A stretch of 12,084 nt of DNA from Gemmatimonadota bacterium (GTDB lineage Bacteria > Gemmatimonadota > Gemmatimonadetes > Gemmatimonadales > GWC2-71-9). Every line of letters starts with the position of its first letter. Positions within the stretch are counted from its first letter, which is position 1. Positions 1 through 6,079 of the stretch are shown one piece after another. The stretch spans positions 1-12,084 of the forward strand of contig QHUQ01000103.1 in NCBI GenBank assembly GCA_003221985.1, written 5' to 3'. The notes under the pieces were generated by a model, which had not been told where the DNA came from, ran no database searches, and was given only the letters and a program-made list of their open reading frames with translations. The position numbers and the translations under genes were made by a program.

Positions 1-1293
1 CCATTGGTCCGCATCCCACACCTGGGCGACTCCTCCCTCCAAATTATCCAACAGCCCGGGATACACCTTCTCCAGTTCGTGCGCTATGAATTCCAGCCGC
101 TGGTCGTGGGCCATCGCACCGGTACGCCGGGCGACACCGCTGAACAGGTAAGAGGCCAGTAATCCTCGCGTGCCGGGCTGGTCGAACGTCGGATGCCAGA
201 TCTCTTGTGGCAAGTCGGACATGCCAAAGCCGTTCGCCTTCTCCTTTTCCCAGAAGCGCGTCCGACACTGCAGGATAACGCGGGTGGCGGAGTCATATGC
301 CAGCTCCGCGATGGCCTTGCGTTTTGCCGCTGAAAACGCTGGTCGTATTTCCACCCGGCGTAGCGGAGGAAACGGAATGGCGCAAATCAAGTGGTCCGCT
401 TCGAACATGTGATGCGTGCCGGATTGCGTCGTGATAACGCGAACTTTACTTGGATCCTGCTCGATCCGTACTACTGGCGATCCATATTGGATCTTGTCTT
501 GCAGCTTTGATGCGAATGCTCGCGGTAGCAAGTCGGTCCCGCCCGTGATCTTGTAGCGCGTTTTCTCGTGCGATTCGTACAACGTCTCCCGTAAGATCCA
601 GAGCAGAGACGCCCGGTCATCCTCGGCGGTCGCGTATGGCCATTCCAGCAGCTCAATCGCGCCAGCGGAGGCACCTTGCTCTCGGAGAAACTCGGCCATG
701 GTGATTTGATCGTACGATTTCGCCGGACCGGGTGGCCAATCGGGCGTCCCCGGGTCGCCAATGGCGCTCAGCGCCGCGCCGAGGTATTTGACCACTAGTC
801 CCGACAGGCCCAACTGACGCTCCTCCGGAGTCAAACTCAAAGGCACCTGGGAGAGATCGAGTTGTTGGCCGGCCGGCGTCGGGATTCGCTTGCCTCCAAT
901 CAGCGTAATGTTGGTGAGGTTGGCAGGGTAAAACGGCACAAGTGTCAGGCCAAATTGCTGAACGTAATGGAGCGTGAGGTCGTGGTTGTCGGGAATCCGG
1001 GCTGCACCGGCGTCGGCATACAGCCCATCGGAGAATGGCTCCCGCAGTGTCAGCACGTGCCCGCCTGGACGCAGCTTGGCTTCGAGGATGATGACGTCGT
1101 GGCCGGCCTGTGTCAGCTCATACCCAGCCACCAACCCCGCCAGCCCGGCGCCAATTATGAGGATCCTCTTGGCCGGCGCGGCCTGCGGCAGCGGCCTCGG
1201 AACAAAGCTCCAGACGTACTGTGACGCCCAGTGTGCCGAGGCGGCCGACGCGCCGAGCTTCAGGAAAGCTCGGCGATCGATGGGAATGGGCAC
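1..1293 (-). CDS. Tat-exported flavin monoamine oxidase family protein, partial (C-terminus beyond window)
   Basis: This is an FAD-dependent amine oxidase of the monoamine/L-amino-acid oxidase family, expected to oxidise an amine or amino acid to the imine with release of H2O2. The frame is open for 431 codons from a GTG at 1293 to the left edge. GTG is chosen because an in-frame TGA lies seven codons upstream, no ATG is available, and GGAG sits about 9 nt before it. Residues 6-14 (DRRAFLKLG) form a twin-arginine signal, so export of the folded flavoprotein is likely. The dinucleotide-binding fold begins at residues 43-53 (KRILIIGAGLAG), with Glu71 ending the second strand and a GG doublet at 77-78 (RPGGHVLT). 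The visible end (VWDADQW) resembles the start of the family's C-terminal FAD-binding segment, so few residues are probably missing. Substrate cannot be told. Base composition is less GC-rich than the ilv-leu operon. Confidence 0.88.
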   Translation of the reverse strand, partial: MPIPIDRRAFLKLGASAASAHWASQYVWSFVPRPLPQAAPAKRILIIGAGLAGLVAGYELTQAGHDVIILEAKLRPGGHVLTLREPFSDGLYADAGAARIPDNHDLTLHYVQQFGLTLVPFYPANLTNITLIGGKRIPTPAGQQLDLSQVPLSLTPEERQLGLSGLVVKYLGAALSAIGDPGTPDWPPGPAKSYDQITMAEFLREQGASAGAIELLEWPYATAEDDRASLLWILRETLYESHEKTRYKITGGTDLLPRAFASKLQDKIQYGSPVVRIEQDPSKVRVITTQSGTHHMFEADHLICAIPFPPLRRVEIRPAFSAAKRKAIAELAYDSATRVILQCRTRFWEKEKANGFGMSDLPQEIWHPTFDQPGTRGLLASYLFSGVARRTGAMAHDQRLEFIAHELEKVYPGLLDNLEGGVAQVWDADQW

Positions 1294-1581
1294 GGCGTAT
1301 TTCTCCGGCTGTCAGGATGCTACGCAGCGTCTAGGTGCCGGCAATCTGCACTGACCAAAGGCGGCCCGCCAGCAAGGCTCGCCGAGAGACTGCGTGGCGC
1401 TGCTGCTGGAGGCTGCACAGACTTATCTGCCGGCACCCGACAAGGGCGGATGGCCTCGCGAGACGGGCCGCGGCGGCGAGGCAGTGTTGCGGAAGAATCT
1501 AAGGGCACGTTTATCAGGTGCGCCGCACCGAAGCCGTGTAGTACCGGATCGAGCAGCACGCCGCTAAGTTTCCCGCCTACC

Positions 1582-1653
1582 GCCACCGTAGCTCAGTGGT
1601 AGAGCTCTCGATTCGTAATCGAGCGGTCGTCGGTTCAAATCCGACCGGTGGCT
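1582..1653 (+). tRNA. tRNA-Thr (anticodon CGT)
   Basis: The full cloverleaf can be drawn: acceptor stem GCCACCG (1582-1588) with CGGTGGC (1646-1652), D-stem GCTC/GAGC with loop AGTGGTA, anticodon stem CTCGA/TCGAG with loop TTCGTAA, and T-stem GTCGG/CCGAC with loop TTCAAAT. The anticodon CGT at 1614-1616 reads ACG threonine codons. The discriminator base is T at 1653 and no CCA is encoded. No convincing promoter or terminator is visible nearby. Confidence 0.96.
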
Positions 1654-1679
1654 CTGGAAAAGCGAGGTTGTGGAGGAGC

Positions 1680-2162
1680 GTGGAGGTTGGTGGACGTCGG
1701 CGGAGGAGAATCGCGATAAAATGCTCCGCACAATCTCCAATTGGTACGGCTTCCCACAACCTCTGAAGCCAGCTTCACCTCTGTGGCTCCCCCCTATGAA
1801 AAGCTGCACGCGTGGCGAGAGTGTCATGAACTGGCACTCGGCGTCTATAAGGTCACGAAGACATTTCCTTCTGATGAACGTTATGGGCTCACTTCGCAGC
1901 TGCGCCGCGCTGCATTCTCCTCTGCCGTCAACATTGTAGAAGGCTCGTCCCGGAAAGGGCGGAAGGAATTCAGGCGCTTCCTAGACATTTCCCTGTCCTC
2001 CCTTACCGAAGTAGGCTACGCCTTACGTTTTGCTAAAGAGGCAGGATTACTGGAAGACGACGTGTGGCGGGATCTGAACGACAGGCAGAATCGTGCACGT
2101 TTTCTGACCTGGCAGTTGTACCGGGCGCTTGGTGGTGGCGGCGGTCCTCCACCAACCTCCAC
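1680..2162. repeat. Inverted repeat bracketing the four-helix-bundle gene
   Basis: A perfect 15-bp inverted pair: GTGGAGGTTGGTGGA at 1680-1694 and its complement TCCACCAACCTCCAC at 2148-2162. The left arm lies within a GTGGAGG-rich stretch (about 1668-1706) just after the tRNA. The right arm is part of the 54-bp direct repeat that ends the four-helix-bundle gene. The arms enclose that gene almost exactly, like the ends of a small insertion unit. No transposase or target-site duplication is visible. Confidence 0.65.
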
Positions 2163-2193
2163 CAACCCTCGACCGCCCTCCACCATCTCTTGA
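1783..2193 (+). CDS. Four-helix-bundle protein, 23S rRNA intervening-sequence (S23/IVP) family
   Basis: A 136-residue protein with the hallmark pattern of the IVP family: YEKLHAW (5-11), FPSDERYGLTSQLRRAA (28-44), NIVEGSSRKGRKEF (50-63), then a helix with LDISLSSLTEVGYAL (67-81). The family forms small alpha-helical bundles; homologues sit in insertions of 23S rRNA genes, and the Avd protein of diversity-generating retroelements is a relative. Its cellular role is generally unknown. The GTG at 1783 is preferred because homologues begin just before the YEKL motif. A TTG at 1741 is in frame but adds an unlike N-terminus, and the ATG at 1721 with a GGAGGAG upstream is in the wrong frame. The last 17 or so residues (PPPTSTNPRPPSTIS) and the stop codon come from the 54-bp repeat. 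It is not inside an rRNA here but lies next to tRNA-Thr. Confidence 0.85.
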   Translation: MAPPYEKLHAWRECHELALGVYKVTKTFPSDERYGLTSQLRRAAFSSAVNIVEGSSRKGRKEFRRFLDISLSSLTEVGYALRFAKEAGLLEDDVWRDLNDRQNRARFLTWQLYRALGGGGGPPPTSTNPRPPSTIS

Positions 2194-2194
2194 C
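2141..2194 (+). repeat. 54-bp direct repeat, copy 1
   Basis: Identical over all 54 bp to 2551-2604. It begins GCGGTCCTCCACC, contains two CTCCACCAAC units and ends CATCTCTTGAC. It supplies the Pro/Ser/Thr-rich tail and the TGA stop of the four-helix-bundle gene. Flanking bases differ between the copies, so the boundaries are sharp. Confidence 0.95.
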
Positions 2195-2268
2195 CGCAGC
2201 CGAGCACGGCGGTGCAGCGGCTGCCAGCTTCGATCGTCGCTTCGCGGCGGGGGCTCAGTAAGGCGAAC

Positions 2269-2297
2269 TTGACAGGTCCCGTACTAAGCGGCATATC
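2269..2297 (+). promoter_or_regulatory. Probable promoter for the DUF2188-like gene
   Basis: TTGACA at 2269-2274 matches the -35 consensus exactly. After a 17-bp spacer, CATATC at 2292-2297 is a weak -10 hexamer. The predicted start of transcription is about 17 nt before the GTG at 2321, leaving room for the AGGA ribosome site. The weak -10 limits confidence. Confidence 0.45.
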
Positions 2298-2320
2298 GTC
2301 TTGCATCCAAGTAGGACACG

Positions 2321-2539
2321 GTGGTAAAGCCCATAACGGTCTGCAACGTCAGGTGGAGTGCTCCTCACTGGGTTGTCTCTAGTGAAGATGGATCGTTCAC
2401 GCAACACGAGCACCGCTCGCGCGAAGAGGCGATTTGGGAAGGTCGACAGCACGCACATAAACATCGCCCAAGTGTTCTGCGTATTCACCGCGAGAATGGT
2501 TCCCTAGAAATTGAACACCCGTATCGCGCCGGGCTTTAA
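2321..2539 (+). CDS. DUF2188-like small protein
   Basis: A 72-residue ORF starting at GTG, with AGGA about 7 nt upstream. The sequence shows the layout I associate with DUF2188: a tryptophan strand (HWVVSSEDG), a polar run with SREEAIWEGRQHAHKH, then a strand-turn-strand end (SVLRIHRENGSLEIEHPY). DUF2188 proteins are short alpha/beta proteins of unknown function found in many bacteria. There is no signal peptide or membrane segment. The gene sits alone between the two 54-bp direct repeats, after its own likely promoter. Recognition is from pattern only; a plain hypothetical protein is the alternative. Confidence 0.6.
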   Translation: MVKPITVCNVRWSAPHWVVSSEDGSFTQHEHRSREEAIWEGRQHAHKHRPSVLRIHRENGSLEIEHPYRAGL

Positions 2540-2550
2540 CTAGGGATAGT

Positions 2551-2604
2551 GCGGTCCTCCACCAACCTCCACCAACCCTCGACCGCCCTCCACCATCTCT
2601 TGAC
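2551..2604 (+). repeat. 54-bp direct repeat, copy 2
   Basis: Perfect second copy of 2141-2194, starting 410 bp after the first. Here it lies outside any gene, 11 bp after the DUF2188-like stop codon. Its last five bases (TTGAC) form most of the -35 box of the leader promoter of the ilv-leu operon. Confidence 0.95.
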
Positions 2605-2630
2605 ACTGCGCCGCTTATGTGGAGATTAAT
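2600..2630 (+). promoter_or_regulatory. Probable promoter of the ilv-leu leader transcript
   Basis: A perfect -35 TTGACA at 2600-2605 straddles the end of repeat copy 2. The best -10 candidates are GATTAA (2624-2629, 18-bp spacer) or ATTAAT (2625-2630, 19-bp spacer). Transcription would then begin at about 2637-2640, on or next to the leader ATG, giving a leaderless leader peptide. Position and AT-rich -10 are supportive; spacing is longer than the ideal 17. Confidence 0.5.
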
Positions 2631-2639
2631 CGTTCACAC

Positions 2640-2735
2640 ATGACCTCACTCGCGTTTCTGCTGCTTACCCTGGTCCTGCTCCTGAGCCTTACGCTGCTCA
2701 GGGCCGGGTTCGCGCGCGCGGAGGTAAGAATCTAG
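2640..2735 (+). CDS. Leucine-rich leader peptide of the leu-ilv operon
   Basis: A 31-codon ORF (ATG 2640, TAG 2733-2735) with 11 leucine codons: 4, 7-9, 11, 13-15, 17 and 19-20, mostly CTG or CTC. Such clusters are typical of attenuator leader peptides, where ribosome stalling at Leu codons reports scarce charged tRNA-Leu. It sits about 100 bp before leuA and upstream of a terminator hairpin that has a competing structure. There is no good Shine-Dalgarno (GGAG at 2621-2624 is 15 nt away and may precede the transcript), which fits leaderless initiation. An in-frame GTG at 2619 is a possible longer start. A small membrane protein is the alternative reading, because the Leu run is also hydrophobic, but the context favours a leader peptide. 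Confidence 0.7.
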   Translation: MTSLAFLLLTLVLLLSLTLLRAGFARAEVRI

Positions 2736-2781
2736 AAGTCGCTCGACAGTAAGACGAAGCAGTCCCAGCGCCGCGAACCCG
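2681..2781 (+). promoter_or_regulatory. Attenuator control structures: pause hairpin and antiterminator
   Basis: Two structures precede the terminator. CCTGAGC (2681-2687) pairs with GCTCAGG (2696-2702) inside the Leu-codon region, forming a hairpin that a translating ribosome would melt. CGGGTTCGCG (2705-2714) is exactly complementary to CGCGAACCCG (2772-2781), which contains most of the 5' arm of the terminator. This 10-bp pairing and the terminator therefore exclude each other. The layout matches region 1, 2, 3 and 4 logic of classical leu and trp attenuators. Inferred from complementarity only; no folding energy was calculated. Confidence 0.65.
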
Positions 2782-2804
2782 ATCAGGTTCGCGGTCTTTT
2801 TTTT
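2771..2804 (+). terminator. Rho-independent terminator (attenuator) upstream of leuA
   Basis: CCGCGAACC (2771-2779) pairs perfectly with GGTTCGCGG (2786-2794) around the loop CGATCA, with one further G-U pair at the base. TC and eight T's (2797-2804) follow. It lies 28 nt before the leuA ATG and after the leader ORF, so it would stop transcription before the structural genes when the antiterminator is not formed. Confidence 0.88.
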
Positions 2805-2832
2805 CACCGCCGAGATGCACGGGAGGAAAGCC

Positions 2833-4386
2833 ATGGCTCCGGATGTCATCATCTTCGATACCACGCTGCGCGACGGCGAACAGGCGCCAGGAAACGCGAT
2901 GTCTCCGGAAGCGAAACTGCGACTGGCCCGCCAACTCGACGCGCTCGGAGTGGACGTCATCGAAGCCGGCTTCCCGGCGGCATCCCAGGGCGACTGGCGC
3001 GGCGTTCAGCAGATCGCCGAGGCGGTCCATCGACCCACCATCGCGGCGCTGGCGCGCTGTCACGATCGGGATATCGACGCGGCGGGCGAAGCGCTGCAGC
3101 CGGCGCAGCGGAAGCGCATCCACGTGTTCATCGCGACATCCGACCTGCACCTCGAGCAGAAGCTGAAGATCGATCGCGCGACCTGTGTCGAGCGGGTGCG
3201 CGCCGCGGTACGCCGCGCCCGCGGATACACCAGCGACGTCGAGTTCTCGGCGGAGGATGCGACCCGCAGCGACCTCGAGTTCCTGTGCAGCGTCGTCGCA
3301 GTCGCTCTAGCGGAAGGCGCGACAACGATCAACCTGCCCGATACAGTGGGGTACGCGATGCCGGCCGAGTACGGCGCGCTGTTCCGCGCCGTGCGCGAGC
3401 GCGTGCCGGAAACCGTGAACGTGGTTCTCAGCGCGCACTGTCATGACGACCTCGGCCTCGCCGTGGCGAACTCACTCGCCGCGATCGACGCCGGCGCCCG
3501 TCAGGTCGAGTGCACGGTGAACGGCATCGGCGAGCGCGCGGGCAACGCGGCGCTCGAAGAGATCGTGATGGCGGGCCGCGTGCGGCCGCAGGTCGCCCAG
3601 TTCCGCTGTCACGTCAACCCGCGCGAGATCACGCGCACCAGTCGGCTGCTCTCGCACGAAATCGGGGTCTTCCCGCAGCCCAACAAGGCCATCGTCGGCC
3701 GCAACGCCTTCGCGCACGAGGCGGGGATCCACCAGCACGGCGTGCTGCAGAACGGTCTGACCTACGAGATCATCGCGCCCGAGACGGTCGGCGCGGGCGG
3801 GTCGAGCATCGTGCTTGGAAAGCACTCCGGCCGGCATGCGCTCGAGCGCCGGTATCGCGAGCTGGGATACGAGCCCGACGCGAGCACGCTCGAACAGCTG
3901 TACGAGGCGTTCACGGCACTCGCCGACAAGAAACGGCAGATCCTCGATGAAGATCTGCTGACGCTGCTCCACGACGGATTCCATCACGCGCCCGAGGTCT
4001 ACAACCTCACCCATCTGCACGTGACGTGTGGCACCAAGATGGCTGCGGCCGACGTGCGGGTCGCCGGTCCCGGACTCGATGAGCGCAGCGCGACCGCCAC
4101 CGGGAACGGTCCCATCGCCGCGGCGTTCGCGGCCATTGCGGAAGCGGTCGGCCGGACGATCGAAGTGCTGGACCTGTCCATTCAATCGGTGACGCCGGGG
4201 CGCGACAGCCTGGGCCGCGTCATCCTGCAGGTGCGAATCGACGGCAAGTCGCTCAGCGGTCACGGCGCGTCCACGGATATCGTCGAGGCGGGCGCGCGGG
4301 CGCTGGTGCACGCGCTGAACAAGGCCGATCACGCCGACGGACTCGAGACGGCGGCGCTCTCCAACAGCTACTTCTGGGGCGTGTAG
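2833..4386 (+). CDS. leuA: 2-isopropylmalate synthase
   Basis: Condenses acetyl-CoA with 2-oxoisovalerate to 2-isopropylmalate, the first committed step of leucine synthesis. The 517-residue length is normal for full-length LeuA. DTTLRDGEQAPG (9-20) carries the catalytic Arg/Asp and a metal ligand, HCHDD (202-206) gives two metal-binding His, and ECTVNGIGERAGN (226-238) is the substrate loop. AFAHEAGIHQHG (292-303) is the conserved subdomain motif, and residues from about 390 form the LeuA dimer/regulatory domain for leucine feedback. The ATG at 2833 is chosen over 2815 because GGGAGG lies 7-12 nt upstream and homologues start here. It is the first structural gene after the attenuator. Homocitrate or citramalate synthase are relatives, but the leucine operon context and full length make LeuA very likely. 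Confidence 0.96.
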   Translation: MAPDVIIFDTTLRDGEQAPGNAMSPEAKLRLARQLDALGVDVIEAGFPAASQGDWRGVQQIAEAVHRPTIAALARCHDRDIDAAGEALQPAQRKRIHVFIATSDLHLEQKLKIDRATCVERVRAAVRRARGYTSDVEFSAEDATRSDLEFLCSVVAVALAEGATTINLPDTVGYAMPAEYGALFRAVRERVPETVNVVLSAHCHDDLGLAVANSLAAIDAGARQVECTVNGIGERAGNAALEEIVMAGRVRPQVAQFRCHVNPREITRTSRLLSHEIGVFPQPNKAIVGRNAFAHEAGIHQHGVLQNGLTYEIIAPETVGAGGSSIVLGKHSGRHALERRYRELGYEPDASTLEQLYEAFTALADKKRQILDEDLLTLLHDGFHHAPEVYNLTHLHVTCGTKMAAADVRVAGPGLDERSATATGNGPIAAAFAAIAEAVGRTIEVLDLSIQSVTPGRDSLGRVILQVRIDGKSLSGHGASTDIVEAGARALVHALNKADHADGLETAALSNSYFWGV

Positions 4387-4390
4387 CCAG

Positions 4391-6079
4391 ATGAGCGAGC
4401 TGCTCAGCGGCGCGCAGATCCTGTGTCGCACCCTGGTCGATGCGGGGGTCGACGTGATGTTCGGCTACCCGGGCGGCGCCATCATGCCCTTCTACGACGC
4501 GCTGCACGGCCATGCGGGACTCCGGCACATCCTCGTGCGCCACGAGCAGGCCGCGGCCCATGCGGCGGACGGATACGCGCGCGCCGGTAAACGGGTAGGG
4601 GTGTGCGTCGCGACGTCGGGGCCAGGCGCGACCAACCTCGTGACCGGTCTCGCCGCTGCGTACATGGATGGCTCCCCCGTTCTGGCGATTACGGGGCAGG
4701 TCGGCCGGCCCATGCTCGGCCGCGATGCCTTTCAGGAGACGGACGTCGTCGGCGTGACGATGCCCGTCACCAAGCACAACGTGCTCGTGCGGGATGTCGA
4801 AGCACTGGCCGACGACGTGCGCGAGGCGATGGCCGTCGCGATGGAAGGACGTCCCGGTCCCGTGCTCGTGGACGTGCCCAAGGATGTCCAGAACCAAAAG
4901 GCCGAATACAGGGTGTCGGGTGCCGGGGGTCAGGGGTCAGGGGAGACCAGACACCTGACACCGGACACCTGGCACCTCGATGACGCGATCCAGCAAGCCG
5001 CATCGCTCATCGCCGCCGCCGAGCGTCCGCTCCTGATGATCGGCCGCGGCGTGATCATCAGCGGTGCGTACGCGGAGGTGCGGGAGTTGGCCGAACGCAC
5101 CGGCATGCCGGTGATCACCACCCTGCTCGGCATCAGCGCGTTCCCCCAGGTGCACGACCTGCACCTCGGGATGCCCGGCATGCACGGCGAGGTGCACATC
5201 AACAAGGCTATCCAGGCCGCCGATCTGATCGTGGGGATCGGGTTGCGCTTCGACGACCGCGTGACCGGGAATACCGCCACGTTCGCGCCGCGCGCCAAGA
5301 TCGTGCACATCGACGTGGATGCCGCGGCGGTCGGCCGCAATGTGCCCGTCGCGGTCGGGATCGTCGGCGATGCGCAGCGCGTCGTCGCGCGGCTGCTGGC
5401 CATCGTGCAGCCGCGCGCCTGCGTGCGCTGGTGGGACGAGATCCGCGCCCTGAAGCGGCCGCACGCGGAGGCGTTCGCGGGCGGGCTGTCGCCCGACGTG
5501 ATTCTCTCCACGCTCGCCGACGTCACCGGCGGCCGCTGCACGATCGTCTCGGACGTCGGCCAGCATCAGATGTGGGTGGCGCAGCGCTATCCGTTCCAGC
5601 GGCCCAACACGCACATCACGTCGGGAGGTCTCGGCGCGATGGGATTCGCCGTGCCGGCCGCCATGGGGGTGCGCCTGGCGCGTCCCGGCGAGCCGGTGTG
5701 GGCCATCTCGGGCGACGGCGGATTTCAGATGAACATGGCCGAGATCGCCACGATGGTGCAGGAAGAGATCGAGGTGAAACTCGCGATCTTCAACAACGGC
5801 TACCTCGGCATGGTCCGCCAGTGGCAGCAGTTCTTCCACGGCGGCCGCTATTCGAACACGCCGATCTGGAGTCCCGACTACGTCAAGCTGGCCGAGGCGT
5901 ACGGCATTCCGGGGTGGCGCGTCAAACAGGCCGGCGACGTGACCGACGCGTTGCGGCAGGCCAACGAAACTCCCGGTCCGGCGCTGGTCGAGCTGGTGAT
6001 CGAACAGGAAGCGAACGTGTTCCCCATGATCGTGCCGGGCGGCTCGTTGTCCGAACCGCTCGAGGCCGCGCCGGTATGA
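4391..6079 (+). CDS. ilvB: Acetolactate (acetohydroxyacid) synthase, large catalytic subunit
   Basis: ThDP-, FAD- and Mg-dependent enzyme that joins two pyruvates to acetolactate, or pyruvate and 2-oxobutyrate to acetohydroxybutyrate, at the head of the Val/Leu and Ile pathways. The PYR domain (about 1-165) holds FGYPGGA (24-30), catalytic Glu52 in [15 protein letters not shown], and ATSGPGATN (74-82). The central FAD domain is about 200-340. The PP domain has the ThDP motif GDGGF to FNN (441-469) and the family's GMVRQWQ (473-479). Length 562 is usual. Residues 174-196, in the linker between the first two domains, are encoded by a palindromic repeat and are Gly/Thr-rich, unlike homologues. 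The gene starts 4 nt after leuA without a clear ribosome site, so translation is probably coupled. Confidence 0.96.
   Translation: MSELLSGAQILCRTLVDAGVDVMFGYPGGAIMPFYDALHGHAGLRHILVRHEQAAAHAADGYARAGKRVGVCVATSGPGATNLVTGLAAAYMDGSPVLAITGQVGRPMLGRDAFQETDVVGVTMPVTKHNVLVRDVEALADDVREAMAVAMEGRPGPVLVDVPKDVQNQKAEYRVSGAGGQGSGETRHLTPDTWHLDDAIQQAASLIAAAERPLLMIGRGVIISGAYAEVRELAERTGMPVITTLLGISAFPQVHDLHLGMPGMHGEVHINKAIQAADLIVGIGLRFDDRVTGNTATFAPRAKIVHIDVDAAAVGRNVPVAVGIVGDAQRVVARLLAIVQPRACVRWWDEIRALKRPHAEAFAGGLSPDVILSTLADVTGGRCTIVSDVGQHQMWVAQRYPFQRPNTHITSGGLGAMGFAVPAAMGVRLARPGEPVWAISGDGGFQMNMAEIATMVQEEIEVKLAIFNNGYLGMVRQWQQFFHGGRYSNTPIWSPDYVKLAEAYGIPGWRVKQAGDVTDALRQANETPGPALVELVIEQEANVFPMIVPGGSLSEPLEAAPV
4912..4976 (+). 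repeat. Imperfect palindromic repeat inserted in frame in ilvB
   Basis: Arms 4912-4941 and 4947-4976 pair with 23 of 30 positions matching around a 5-nt loop. Both arms are built from GGTGTC/GGTGCC-type repeats (complement GACACC), for example GACACCGGACACCTGG on the right. It encodes residues 174-196 of IlvB with no frame disruption. It resembles dispersed palindromic minisatellite-like repeats of GC-rich genomes. Confidence 0.75.

Noticed and set aside
1629..1653. tRNA 3' end as an integrase attachment site
   Set aside because: No second copy of the tRNA end and no integrase gene occur in the window.
1577..1759. Minus-strand ORF reading PPVGFEPTTARLRIESS
   Set aside because: It is the antisense of the tRNA-Thr; this is a familiar spurious protein pattern opposite tRNA genes.
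1721..1939. Plus-strand ORF from ATG 1721 behind a GGAGGAG
   Set aside because: It is out of frame with the recognisable four-helix-bundle protein and its product resembles nothing known.
2141..2604. CRISPR array
   Set aside because: Only two repeat copies 410 bp apart, with a gene between them and no cas genes.
2617..2643. Eight-codon ORF from ATG 2617 overlapping the leader ATG
   Set aside because: No ribosome site, probably upstream of the transcript start, and no special codons; kept only as a remote possibility.
2605..2832. T-box riboswitch upstream of leuA
   Set aside because: No T-box consensus or specifier-loop architecture is visible; the leader peptide explains the terminator better.
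3472..4431. 319-codon minus-strand ORF opposite leuA
   Set aside because: High-GC antisense shadow of leuA with no recognisable domain.
5431..6075. Long open frame upstream of the ACT domain in the same frame
   Set aside because: It is the Arg-rich shadow of ilvB; the real start is the ATG overlapping the ilvB stop.
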